From assembly GCF_017896165.1 (NCBI RefSeq), contig NZ_JAFCNB010000033.1, positions 1-46,184 of the forward strand: a stretch of DNA of 46,184 nucleotides, given 5' to 3'. Positions 1 to 7,624 of this stretch are shown piece by piece. The stretch comes from Microbispora oryzae. GTDB lineage: Bacteria > Actinomycetota > Actinomycetes > Streptosporangiales > Streptosporangiaceae. The translations under genes were made by a program, and so were the position numbers. The notes under the pieces are model-generated. The model was not told the DNA's origin and made no database searches. It worked only from the letters and a program-made list of their open reading frames with translations. Each line of letters starts with the position of its first letter. The stretch's first letter is position 1.

Positions 1-122
1 AGTGGGAGGACGCCGGCATGGACCGCCTCCACGGAGCCCCCGAGTCCCTCGCCTACATCCGCTCACTCAACGCCATCACCCCGCCCGCCGCGTCGTTCGA
101 CGCCGCCTTCTCCTCCGACTGA
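1..122 (+). CDS. C-terminal end of a sugar phosphate isomerase/epimerase-like protein (5' partial)
   Basis: Only the last 39 codons are present, ending in TGA at 120-122; the rest lies before the window. The visible tail contains WEDAGMDR followed by a GAPE motif, and ends in an FDAAF-type segment. This resembles the C-termini of actinobacterial TIM-barrel sugar phosphate isomerases/epimerases (AP-endonuclease-2 fold), though this rests on recall of the family. The next gene starts 14 nt later in the same direction, so this is probably an upstream member of the ebo-type operon. A catalytic role cannot be judged from so short a piece. Confidence 0.45.
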   Translation, partial: WEDAGMDRLHGAPESLAYIRSLNAITPPAASFDAAFSSD

Positions 123-136
123 TCACTGGAGTACAC

Positions 137-1300
137 ATGACCACGGGTGTATGGCTGGTCGGCGGCCGCGGTTCGGTCGCGGTCACCAGCCTCATCGGCG
201 CCCTGGCGATGAGAGCCGGGCTCGCCGGCCCGACCGGCTGCGTCACCGAGCTGCCGGAATTCGCCGGGGCCGCGCTGCCCGCCCTCACCGACCTGGTGTT
301 CGGCGGGCACGACGTCGCCTCGGTGCCACTGGTGAAGAAGGCCGAGTCTCTGGCCGACGCCGGCATCGTGCCGGCGTCACTGGTCAGGGCCCTGGACGAG
401 GAACTGGCCCTCGCCGAGCACGAGCTGCGGCCCGTGCCGTCGGAGGGCGGCCAGGCGGAGGCGGCCGCCCAGATGGCGGCCGACCTCACCGCGTTCAGGG
501 AGCGGCACGGACTGCGGCGGGTGGTGGTCGTCAACGTGGCGACCACCGAGCCGGTGGTCACGCCGAACCCGGCCCACGCCGACCTGGACGCGCTGGAGGC
601 CGAGCTGTCCGGCGGCGGCGCCGTGCTGCCGCCGAGCTCGCTCGCCGCCTACGCCGCGTTCCAGGCGGGGTGTTCGTTCGTCGACTTCACCCCCTCGACG
701 GGCGCCCGGCTGCCCGCGCTCGACCAGCTCGCCCTCCAGCGGGCCGTGCCGTACGCGGGGCATGACGGGAAGACGGGCGAGACGCTGGTGAAGTCGGTGC
801 TCGCGCCCATGTTCGCCATGCGCAACCTGCGGGTGCGGACCTGGTCGGGGACGAACCTGCTGGGCGGCGGCGACGGCGCCAACCTCGCGGAGCCGGGCCC
901 GAACGCGGCGAAGACGGCCAGCAAGCAGAAGGTGCTCCAGGAGACCCTGGGTTATCTGCCTCAGGGCACCACCCGCATCGACTACCTGGAGGACCTGGGC
1001 GACTTCAAGACGGCCTGGGACCTCGTGATGTTCGAGGGCTTCCTCGGACGGAGCATGCGGATGGAGTTCACCTGGCACGGCTGCGACTCCGCGCTGGCCG
1101 CGCCGCTGGTGCTGGACCTGGCGCGGCTGACCTCGGCGGCGCACGAGGCCGGCTACTCCGGTGCGCTGACCGAGCTGGCCTTCTTCTTCAAGGACCCGCT
1201 CGGCGCGGTGCCGCACGGCCTGGCCGACCAGTGGCGGATGCTGTGCGACTTCGCCGACGGCCTGCGGGACGCCCCCGGGAACGCCGGGGAGCCGAAGTGA
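137..1300 (+). CDS. Inositol-3-phosphate synthase-like protein
   Basis: A 387-aa protein of the myo-inositol-1-phosphate synthase family, which converts glucose-6-phosphate to inositol-3-phosphate using NAD. The N-terminus has a Rossmann dinucleotide-binding stretch (VWLVGGRGSVA). The middle carries the family signature: GHDGKTGETLVKS, then LAPMF, then SGTNLLGG with DG, then KTASKQ, which includes the conserved active-site lysines. The ATG at 137 is chosen because TGGAG lies just upstream and the Rossmann strand begins five residues in; the longer reading frame to position 2 overlaps the preceding gene. Its GTGA junction with the UbiA gene implies translational coupling. In ebo-type clusters it probably makes or modifies a cyclitol or sugar phosphate, not bulk cell inositol; that is inference. 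Confidence 0.85.
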   Translation: MTTGVWLVGGRGSVAVTSLIGALAMRAGLAGPTGCVTELPEFAGAALPALTDLVFGGHDVASVPLVKKAESLADAGIVPASLVRALDEELALAEHELRPVPSEGGQAEAAAQMAADLTAFRERHGLRRVVVVNVATTEPVVTPNPAHADLDALEAELSGGGAVLPPSSLAAYAAFQAGCSFVDFTPSTGARLPALDQLALQRAVPYAGHDGKTGETLVKSVLAPMFAMRNLRVRTWSGTNLLGGGDGANLAEPGPNAAKTASKQKVLQETLGYLPQGTTRIDYLEDLGDFKTAWDLVMFEGFLGRSMRMEFTWHGCDSALAAPLVLDLARLTSAAHEAGYSGALTELAFFFKDPLGAVPHGLADQWRMLCDFADGLRDAPGNAGEPK

Positions 1301-2181
1301 GCACCGGAGCCGCCGGCTCCGCCCGCCGGTCGAGGAGGTTCTCCCTGCGGGACCTCGTCGACCTGGTGCGGGCGCCGGCGGCGCTGTCCGTTCCCGGGGA
1401 CGTCGTGGCCGGCGCGGCCGCCGCCGGCGCGCTCGACCGCCGCACGGCCGGTCTCGCCAGCGCCTCCGTCTGCCTCTACTGGGGCGGCATGGCCGCCAAC
1501 GACTGGGCCGACCGCCATATGGACATGGTCGAACGGCCCGAGCGGCCCATCCCCTCCGGGCGGATCTCGCCCGGAGGGGCGCTGGCCGTCGCCGCCGGGC
1601 TCACGGTCGCGGGCGTCGCCGCGGCCGCGCTGGCCGGCGGGCCGCGGGCGGGGGTGGTCGCGGGAGCGCTCGCGGCGACCGTCTGGGCCTACGACACCAC
1701 CGCCAAGGACACCGTCGCCGGCCCCGCGGCGATGGCCCTGTGCCGGGTGCTCGACGTGCTGCTGGGCGCCGCCCCGAGCCGCCGCGCGGCCGGGGCGCTC
1801 CCCGCGGCCCTCGTGGTGGGCGCCCACACGTACCTCGTCACGGTGCTGTCCCGGCACGAGGTCTCCGGCACCGGTCCCGCGCTGCCCGCGGGGACGCTGA
1901 CGGCGACGCTCGCGCTCGCCGCGAGCGTCTGCCGCCGGGAGGGCCGGATCCGCAACACGCTCGCCGGGTGGTACGCCGCGCGCTTCGCCCTCGCGCAGGC
2001 CCGCGCCGCCGCCGACCCCTCCGCCGAGAACATCCGGACCGCCGTCGGCACCGGCATCGTCACCCTTCCCGCGCTGCAGGGGGCGCTGACCGCGGCGGCC
2101 GGCGCGCCGGCCGCCGGTCTCGCCGTGGCGGCGGCCGCGCCGGTCGGCCGGATCCTGGCCAAGAAGGTCTCACCCACATGA
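1297..2181 (+). CDS. eboC: UbiA-family prenyltransferase (EboC-like)
   Basis: A 294-aa integral membrane protein of the UbiA superfamily, which transfers prenyl groups to small acceptors in the membrane. The first diagnostic aspartate motif is NDWADRHMD (NDxxDxxxD), followed by RPERPIPSGRIS, the usual loop sequence. The second region has YDTTAKDT. Hydrophobic alanine/valine-rich helices fill most of the rest. The GTG start at 1297 overlaps the previous stop in GTGA and is preferred to the upstream in-frame ATG at 1231, which would lie inside the preceding gene. It ends in an ATGA overlap with the next gene. Placement next to EboA, EboB and EboE supports the EboC assignment; the prenyl acceptor is unknown. 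Confidence 0.85.
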   Translation: MSTGAAGSARRSRRFSLRDLVDLVRAPAALSVPGDVVAGAAAAGALDRRTAGLASASVCLYWGGMAANDWADRHMDMVERPERPIPSGRISPGGALAVAAGLTVAGVAAAALAGGPRAGVVAGALAATVWAYDTTAKDTVAGPAAMALCRVLDVLLGAAPSRRAAGALPAALVVGAHTYLVTVLSRHEVSGTGPALPAGTLTATLALAASVCRREGRIRNTLAGWYAARFALAQARAAADPSAENIRTAVGTGIVTLPALQGALTAAAGAPAAGLAVAAAAPVGRILAKKVSPT

Positions 2182-3080
2182 CCGAGGTGACCGGTCTCCG
2201 CTTCGGCTACGGGACCAACGGGTTCGCCAACCACCGCCTCAAGGACGCGCTCGAGGTCATCGCCGGCCTCGGGTACGAAGGGGTGGCCCTGACCCTCGAC
2301 CAGGGCCACCTGGATCCGTACGCGCCGGGGGTGGCCGGGGAGGTCGCGGCGGCGGCGGACCTGCTGCGCGACCTCGGGCTGGGGGTGGTCATCGAGACGG
2401 GGGCCCGATACCTGCTCGACCCCCGGCACAAGCACGCGCCGACACTGCAGCACGACGAGCGGAAGGTGCGGATCGACTTCCTGCGGCGGGCCGTGGCCAT
2501 CGGCGCCGACCTCGGCGCGGAAGCGGTGTCGTTCTGGGCCGGGGTGCGCCCGGAAGGGGTGCCCGAGGACACCGCCTGGGAGCGGCTCGCCGACGGGTGC
2601 GCGCTGGTGCTGGACGACGCCACGGTGCCGCTCGGCTTCGAGCCCGAGCCGGGGATGCTGGTCGAGACGATCGCCGACTGGCGGCGGCTGCGCGACGCGC
2701 TCGGCCGCCCGCCGGGCTTCGGGCTCACCCTCGACATCGGGCACTGCCGCTGCCTGGAGCCCGACCCCGTGCCCGACTGCGTCGCGTCCGCGGGCGAGCA
2801 CCTGGTCAACGTGCAGATCGACGACATGCGCAGGGGCGTGCACGAACACCTCGAGTTCGGCACGGGTGAGATCGACTTCCCGCCGGTCCTGGCCGCGCTC
2901 GCCGCGTCCGGTTACCGGGGGCTGGTGGCGGTCGAACTCCCCCGGCACTCCCACGCCGCGCCGGACGTCGCCGCCCGCTCGATCGAATTCCTCCGCGCCG
3001 CCTGGCGGGAGGCCGCCTCGACACGCGCGACGCCCGCCGTGCACTGGACGGAACGGGCCGAGCCGGAGAGGAAAAGGTGA
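2178..3080 (+). CDS. TIM-barrel sugar phosphate isomerase/epimerase family protein
   Basis: A 300-aa protein with the AP-endonuclease-2/xylose-isomerase-like TIM-barrel pattern. It begins with FGYGTNGFANHRL, has LGYEGVALTLD after strand 1, an acidic metal-binding stretch GFEPEPGML, then LTLDIGHCRC and VNVQIDDM, and finally GLVAVELPRHS. Conserved Glu, Asp and His residues at strand ends suggest a divalent metal site. It overlaps both neighbours by 4 nt, so it is made with EboC and EboA. Such isomerases are usual companions of actinobacterial ebo genes. The reaction is not known; hexose- or inositol-phosphate isomerisation is a guess from the fold and the inositol phosphate synthase two genes upstream. 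Confidence 0.75.
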   Translation: MTEVTGLRFGYGTNGFANHRLKDALEVIAGLGYEGVALTLDQGHLDPYAPGVAGEVAAAADLLRDLGLGVVIETGARYLLDPRHKHAPTLQHDERKVRIDFLRRAVAIGADLGAEAVSFWAGVRPEGVPEDTAWERLADGCALVLDDATVPLGFEPEPGMLVETIADWRRLRDALGRPPGFGLTLDIGHCRCLEPDPVPDCVASAGEHLVNVQIDDMRRGVHEHLEFGTGEIDFPPVLAALAASGYRGLVAVELPRHSHAAPDVAARSIEFLRAAWREAASTRATPAVHWTERAEPERKR

Positions 3081-3673
3081 TGGACGCCGATACTCTGCAC
3101 ACCGCACTCGCACAGGAATGGATCGCGACCGCGTCGGCCGACGTCGCGCGGCGGCCCGAGACGATCGGCCGGCACTTCGCCTCGGCCGGGCGGCGGGCCG
3201 GCCGGACGCCGCTCGCCGAGGTCCCCGGCTGGCGGACCGACGAGGCCGCCCGGGCGCTGCTGCTCGCGGCGCTGCCGCCCGAGGGGCGGGCCGAGCGGCT
3301 CGCCACCCTGTACGCCGAGGGCACCGCGGACGAGAAGCTGGCCGTGCTCAAGGCGCTGCCGCTGCTCCAGGCCGGCCCCGAGAGCGTCCCGCTCCTGCGG
3401 GACGCGATCCGCACCAACGATCCACGGCTGGTGCTCGCGGCGCTCGGGCCCTGTGCCCGGCACCTCGACCAGGCCGCGTGGCGGCACGCCGTGCTCAAGT
3501 GCGTGTTCATCGGGGCTCCGCTCGACGGCGTCCACGGCCTCCATGAGCGGGCCGACGCGGAGCTCACCACCATGCTCGCCGGGCTGGCCGAGGAGCGGAC
3601 GGCCGCGGGACGGACCATGCCCGCCGACGCCCTCGCCCTGCTCGGCAGCCTCACCCAGCGCAAGGAGGCCTGA
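3077..3673 (+). CDS. eboA: EboA domain protein
   Basis: A 198-aa soluble, largely helical, alanine-rich protein. The fold reads as a HEAT-like helical repeat: RATLLL-type pairs, then LYAEGTADEKLAVLKALP, then SVPLLRDAIRTNDPRLVLAAL. This matches EboA proteins in length and helical pattern. No catalytic motif is visible; EboA has no known biochemical activity but belongs to the set linked to scytonemin precursor export in Nostoc. Translation can start at GTG 3077, which overlaps the previous stop, or at ATG 3080 directly after it; GGAGAGG lies upstream of both. The stop overlaps the EboB start by 1 nt. Confidence 0.75.
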   Translation: MMDADTLHTALAQEWIATASADVARRPETIGRHFASAGRRAGRTPLAEVPGWRTDEAARALLLAALPPEGRAERLATLYAEGTADEKLAVLKALPLLQAGPESVPLLRDAIRTNDPRLVLAALGPCARHLDQAAWRHAVLKCVFIGAPLDGVHGLHERADAELTTMLAGLAEERTAAGRTMPADALALLGSLTQRKEA

Positions 3674-4524
3674 TGCGCGTCTTCGACCCCCACATCCACA
3701 TGACGTCGCGAACCACGGACGACTACCGGCGGATGGCCGCCGAAGGTGTCGTCGCCGTCGTGGAACCGGCTTTCTGGCTCGGCCAGCCGCGCACCAACCC
3801 CGGCTCATTCGCCGACTACTTCGACTCGCTGCTCGGGTGGGAGCCGTACCGGGCCAGTCTGTTCGGCATCCGCCACCACGCCACGATCGCGCTGAACCCG
3901 AAGGAGGCGGGCGACCCGCGCTGCCTCCCGGTGCTCGACCTGCTCCCCCGCTACCTGGAGAAGGACGGGGTCGTCGCGGTCGGGGAGATCGGATACGACT
4001 CGATGACGCCGGAGGAGGACGACGCCTTCGCCCGGCAGCTCGCCCTCGCCATCGAGCACGACCTGCCGGCCCTGGTGCACACTCCGCACCGGGACAAGGC
4101 CAGGGGCACCCGGCGGACGCTCGACGTCGTGGCCGAGTCGGGCATCGCCCCCGAGCGGGTCCTCGTCGACCACCTCAACGAGCTGACCGTGGAGCCCGTA
4201 CGAGAGGCCGGGTGCTGGATGGGCTTCTCGATCTATCCCGAGACGAAGATGTCGCCGCCGCGGATGGTCGAGATCCTGCGCAAGCACGGGGTGGAGCGCA
4301 TGCTCGTCAACTCCGCCGCCGACTGGGGGCACTCCGATCCCCTGCTCACCGTCGAGACGGCCCGGGCCATGCTCGACGCCGGGTTCACCGAGGACGACGT
4401 CGACCGGGTGATGTGGCGCAACCCCGTCGAGTTCTACAGCCAGTCGGGCCGGCTCGACCTGTCCGACATCGGCGCCGTCGAGCCGGCGTTCGAGGGCAGC
4501 TCGATCAAGCGCGGAGGCGCCTGA
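3673..4524 (+). CDS. eboB: TatD-family metal-dependent hydrolase (EboB-like)
   Basis: A 283-aa amidohydrolase-superfamily TIM barrel. The N-terminal metal motif HxH appears as DPHIHMTS at residues 5-12. GVVAVGEIGYDS carries the bridging Glu, LVHTPHRD contributes later histidines, and VLVDHLNE plus NSAADWGHSDP provide the last metal and proton-transfer positions. All classic TatD sites look intact, so it is probably active. The ATG at 3673 overlaps the EboA stop by one base, and its own stop overlaps the EboE start by one base. In ebo clusters this gene is EboB; its substrate is not known, and a phosphodiester or cyclic amide hydrolase role is only possible by family. Confidence 0.85.
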   Translation: MRVFDPHIHMTSRTTDDYRRMAAEGVVAVVEPAFWLGQPRTNPGSFADYFDSLLGWEPYRASLFGIRHHATIALNPKEAGDPRCLPVLDLLPRYLEKDGVVAVGEIGYDSMTPEEDDAFARQLALAIEHDLPALVHTPHRDKARGTRRTLDVVAESGIAPERVLVDHLNELTVEPVREAGCWMGFSIYPETKMSPPRMVEILRKHGVERMLVNSAADWGHSDPLLTVETARAMLDAGFTEDDVDRVMWRNPVEFYSQSGRLDLSDIGAVEPAFEGSSIKRGGA

Positions 4525-5645
4525 TGCGGCTGCGCGACACCACCGGCCGCGTCCTGCACCTGAGCTACTGCACCAACGTCCATCCCGCCGAGGACCTCGG
4601 CGGGATCATCGGCCAGCTCGACGAGTTCGCCGTGCCGATCCGGGAGCGCCTGGACGCGCCCGTGCTCGGCCTCGGTCTCTGGCTGGCCGCGCCCGTGGCG
4701 GCCGGCCTGGCCGCCGACCCCGCCGGCCGCCTGCGGCTCCGCCGCGAGCTCGACGCGCGGGGCCTGGAGGTCGTGACGCTCAACGGCTTCCCCTACCGGT
4801 CCTTCCAGCGGCCGGTGGTCAAGCACGCCGTCTATCACCCCGACTGGACGACGCGGGAGCGGCTGACGTACACGCTCGACCTGGCCCGCGTCCTCGCGGA
4901 CCTGCTCCCCGCCGACGCGGCGCGCGGCTCGATCTCCACCCTGCCGCTCGCCTGGCGCGAGCCGTGGGACGCGGCGACGGCGGATCGGGCCGCCCGACGG
5001 CTCGACGAGCTCGCCAAGGGACTGGCCGACGTCGAGGCGGCCACCGGGCGCGTCATCAGGGTCGCACTCGAACCCGAGCCCGGCTGCGTCGTGGAGACGG
5101 CCGCGCAGGCCGCCGCCCTGCTGTCCGGCGTCGATACCGACCGGCTCGGCGTCTGCCTCGACCTGGCCCATCTGGCCTGCTCGTGGGAGAGCCCGGCCGA
5201 CGCGCTGCGCACGCTGGGCGACTCGGGCCTGCCGATCGTGAAGGTGCAGCTGTCCGCCGCCCTGGAGACCGCCGAACCCGGGGCGCTGCGCGGGTACGCC
5301 GAGCCCCGTTTCCTGCACCAGACCCGCAACCCGGACGGCGGGAGCGCCGACGACCTGGACGAGGCGTTCGCCACCGGCCTGACCGGGCCGTGGCGGGTGC
5401 ACTACCACGTCCCCCTGCACATGCGGCCCGAGCCGCCGCTCGTCCCGACGACCCCGGTGCTGCGCGAGACGCTCGCCCTCCTCGTCGGGGACGGCACCTG
5501 CGACCACTACGACGTGGAGACCTACACGTGGGGGGTGCTGCCCCCCGAGCACCGGCCGCGCACCTCCGCCGACCTGGCGGCGGGCATAGCGGCGGAGCTG
5601 GCCTTCGCCCGCGACGAACTACACCACCTGGGAGTGACGCCGTGA
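4524..5645 (+). CDS. eboE: Metabolite traffic protein EboE (TIM-barrel)
   Basis: A 373-aa protein with the EboE opening LSYCTNVHPAEDLGG at residues 12-26, the best recognition mark of the family. Further on it has LNGFPYRSFQ, then ALEPEPGCVVET and VCLDLAHLAC, matching a xylose-isomerase-like barrel with Glu/Asp/His metal ligands. The C-terminal VHYHVPLHM and DVETYTWGVLPPEHR are also typical. TGATG at 4522-4526 joins it to EboB, and GTGA at 5642-5645 joins it to the phosphatase-like gene. EboE is widely paired with EboA-C and F; the name reflects the proposed role in moving a metabolite, while the actual reaction remains unknown. Confidence 0.88.
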   Translation: MRLRDTTGRVLHLSYCTNVHPAEDLGGIIGQLDEFAVPIRERLDAPVLGLGLWLAAPVAAGLAADPAGRLRLRRELDARGLEVVTLNGFPYRSFQRPVVKHAVYHPDWTTRERLTYTLDLARVLADLLPADAARGSISTLPLAWREPWDAATADRAARRLDELAKGLADVEAATGRVIRVALEPEPGCVVETAAQAAALLSGVDTDRLGVCLDLAHLACSWESPADALRTLGDSGLPIVKVQLSAALETAEPGALRGYAEPRFLHQTRNPDGGSADDLDEAFATGLTGPWRVHYHVPLHMRPEPPLVPTTPVLRETLALLVGDGTCDHYDVETYTWGVLPPEHRPRTSADLAAGIAAELAFARDELHHLGVTP

Positions 5646-7003
5646 CCTCGCATCTCGTCCTCGACGTGGTCGGGCTGACCCCCCGGCTGCTGCGGCACAT
5701 GCCCCGCCTCCGGGCCCTCGCCGACCTCGGTTTCCAGGCCGAGCTCGGCACCGTGCTGCCCGCCGTGACCTGCTCGGTCCAGTCGACGTTCCTGACCGGG
5801 CTGCCCCCCTCCGGCCACGGCATCGTGGGCAACGGCTGGTACTTCCGCGACCTCGGCGAGATCTTCCTGTGGCGGCAGCACAACGCCCTGGTCGGCGGGG
5901 AGAAGGTGTGGCAGACCGCCCGCAGGGAGAAGCCGGGCTTCACGGTGGCCAACGTCTGCTGGTGGTACGCCATGGGCGCCGACGTCGACTGGACCATCAC
6001 CCCGCGGCCCATCTACCACGCCGACGGCCGCAAGGACCCGGACTGCTACACCTACCCGCCGGAACTGCACGACGAGTTCCCCACGTTCCCGCTGTTCACG
6101 TACTGGGGGCCGGGCGCGGGCATCGCCTCCTCCGCGTGGATCGCCGCCGCCACCCGGCGCATCATGGAGACCCGCGACCCGGATCTGACCCTGGCCTATG
6201 TGCCGCACCTCGACTACGACCTCCAGCGGTACGGCGCCTCGGACCCGCGTTCCGCCGCCGCCGCGGCCAAGCTCGACCGGGTGCTGACCCCGCTGCTCGA
6301 CAGCGCCCTCGACCGGGGGGCGAAGGTCACCGTCCTGTCGGAGTACGGCATCACCGACGTGTCCCGCCCGGTCGACGTGAACCGGCTGCTGCGCGCCGAG
6401 GGCCTGCTGGAGGTCTACACCCAGGCCGGCATGGAGTATCTCGACCCGTGGACGTCCCGCGCGTTCGCGGTGGCCGACCACCAGGTGGCCCACGTCTACG
6501 TGCGCGACCCGGCCGACGTGCCGGCCGTGGCGAAGCTCTGCGCCGCGCTGCCCGGCGTGGCCGAGGTCCTCGGCGAGGAGGGCAAGGCCGCCCACGGCCT
6601 GGACCACTCCCGGGCCGGGGAGCTGGTGCTGCTGGCCGAGCCCGACTCGTGGTTCACCTATTACTACTGGCTCGACGACGCCAGGGCGCCCGACTTCGCG
6701 CGCCTGGTGGAGATCCACCGCAAGCCCGGCTACGACCCGGCCGAGCTCTTCTTCGACCCGGCCGATCCCGGGCGGGCCAAGCGGCGGGCGGCCCTCGCCC
6801 TGGTGCGGAAGAAGGCCGGCATGCGCTACCTCATGGACGTCGTCGGGCTCGACGCGGGCGCCCGGGCGGTGCGCGGCTCTCACGGCCTGCTCCCCCGCGA
6901 CCCCGAGGACGCGCCGGTGCTGCTGTGCTCCGACCGGTCCGCAGCCCGCGACCGGATCGCGGCGACCGAGGTCAAGGATCATCTGCTGGGCCGTACGCCG
7001 TGA
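5642..7003 (+). CDS. eboF: Alkaline phosphatase/nucleotide pyrophosphatase superfamily protein (EboF-like)
   Basis: A 453-aa protein of the type I phosphodiesterase/alkaline phosphatase superfamily. The nucleophile region is LPAVTCSVQSTFLTG, with the expected Thr before the CSVQ turn, followed by GIVGNGWYFRD. The other metal-site motifs are PHLDYDLQRYG, LSEYGITDV and ADHQVAHVYV. No signal peptide is visible, so it appears cytoplasmic. It starts at GTG 5642, overlapping the EboE stop, and is the last gene of the operon. It may remove a phosphate or nucleotidyl group from the product of the upstream enzymes. EboD (3-dehydroquinate synthase-like) is absent from the window; it may lie upstream of position 1 or be missing. 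Confidence 0.8.
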   Translation: MTSHLVLDVVGLTPRLLRHMPRLRALADLGFQAELGTVLPAVTCSVQSTFLTGLPPSGHGIVGNGWYFRDLGEIFLWRQHNALVGGEKVWQTARREKPGFTVANVCWWYAMGADVDWTITPRPIYHADGRKDPDCYTYPPELHDEFPTFPLFTYWGPGAGIASSAWIAAATRRIMETRDPDLTLAYVPHLDYDLQRYGASDPRSAAAAAKLDRVLTPLLDSALDRGAKVTVLSEYGITDVSRPVDVNRLLRAEGLLEVYTQAGMEYLDPWTSRAFAVADHQVAHVYVRDPADVPAVAKLCAALPGVAEVLGEEGKAAHGLDHSRAGELVLLAEPDSWFTYYYWLDDARAPDFARLVEIHRKPGYDPAELFFDPADPGRAKRRAALALVRKKAGMRYLMDVVGLDAGARAVRGSHGLLPRDPEDAPVLLCSDRSAARDRIAATEVKDHLLGRTP

Positions 7004-7009
7004 CGCCTC

Positions 7010-7043
7010 CGGCCGGGCGCCGCCTCCGCGTGGCGCCCGGCCG
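7010..7043. terminator. Hairpin after the ebo-type operon
   Basis: Perfect 12-bp GC stem (CGGCCGGGCGCC at 7010-7021 pairs with 7032-7043) with a 10-nt loop, starting 7 nt after the EboF stop. It has no T tail, as usual in high-GC actinomycetes. It lies between convergent genes and can serve both. Confidence 0.7.
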
Positions 7044-7058
7044 GTGACGCGCCGCCGC

Positions 7059-7463
7059 TCACGCGGCGCCTCGCCCCGGGGGGTGCAGCACGCCCGCCGT
7101 GCCCGCCGCGCCCATCACGATCCCGAGGACCAGCTCGGCGCCCACCACCCACGCGCCGTCCCGCGCCCCGCTCCCGCCTGATCCGTTTCCCGCGGGACAG
7201 ATCCGGCCCTTTGCCGCCTGCCACTGCCGTTCCCACTCACGCCGATCACCGCCACACGCGGTCACGAAGGCCAGGGTCACCTCCAGGGACGGCAGTTCAT
7301 GGCCGCGCGCCGCGTTCGACAGGGCCGAGACCGAATAGTTCGCGCGGCGGGCCAGTTCCCGGTAAACGGGGCTGCCGGCGTCCCTGCGCAGCGCGCGCAG
7401 TCGCAGGGCGAACTCGGCGACCGGCCCCGACTCGTCGTCCAAGGTCCGTTCCGGACGTCCCAC
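7059..7463 (-). CDS. Small XRE-like HTH protein with a C-terminal membrane segment
   Basis: A protein of about 134 aa. Residues ~14-75 form a helix-turn-helix domain of the type found at the N-terminus of many actinobacterial NB-ARC/TPR proteins: FALRLRALRRDAG, YRELARRANYS, LPSLEVTLAFVTACGG, then WERQWQAA. After a G/S-rich spacer, the C-terminus has one hydrophobic segment (VVGAELVLGIVMGAAGTAGVL) that could span the membrane. The start is uncertain: GTG 7463 places GGAGGAG only 2 nt upstream, but later in-frame GTGs would cut into the HTH. It is divergent from the SARP-type regulator, and its HTH belongs to the class often fused to NB-ARC domains. It may be a membrane-tethered DNA-binding partner; this is inference. 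Confidence 0.65.
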   Translation of the reverse strand: MGRPERTLDDESGPVAEFALRLRALRRDAGSPVYRELARRANYSVSALSNAARGHELPSLEVTLAFVTACGGDRREWERQWQAAKGRICPAGNGSGGSGARDGAWVVGAELVLGIVMGAAGTAGVLHPPGRGAA

Positions 7464-7624
7464 GTCTCCTCCACGGTTCGTCCTCCATTGGCGAGGCCGG
7501 TTTCCGGCGCGCGTCAGCCGCGCGGGGCCGCCGGCGGCGGACACGCCCGCCGTCCCGTTCGCGGGCACCTCCCCGTACGTCTCTTGATTGTCAGCGGGGC
7601 ACGTGGAGCCGACATGGAGTAAAC
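7464..7624. other. Divergent intergenic region of the HTH and SARP genes
   Basis: A 161-bp spacer with both 5' ends facing outward. It must hold the promoters of both regulators. No convincing -35/-10 pair or operator palindrome was found. A Shine-Dalgarno GGAG at 7616-7619 serves the SARP gene. Confidence 0.4.
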
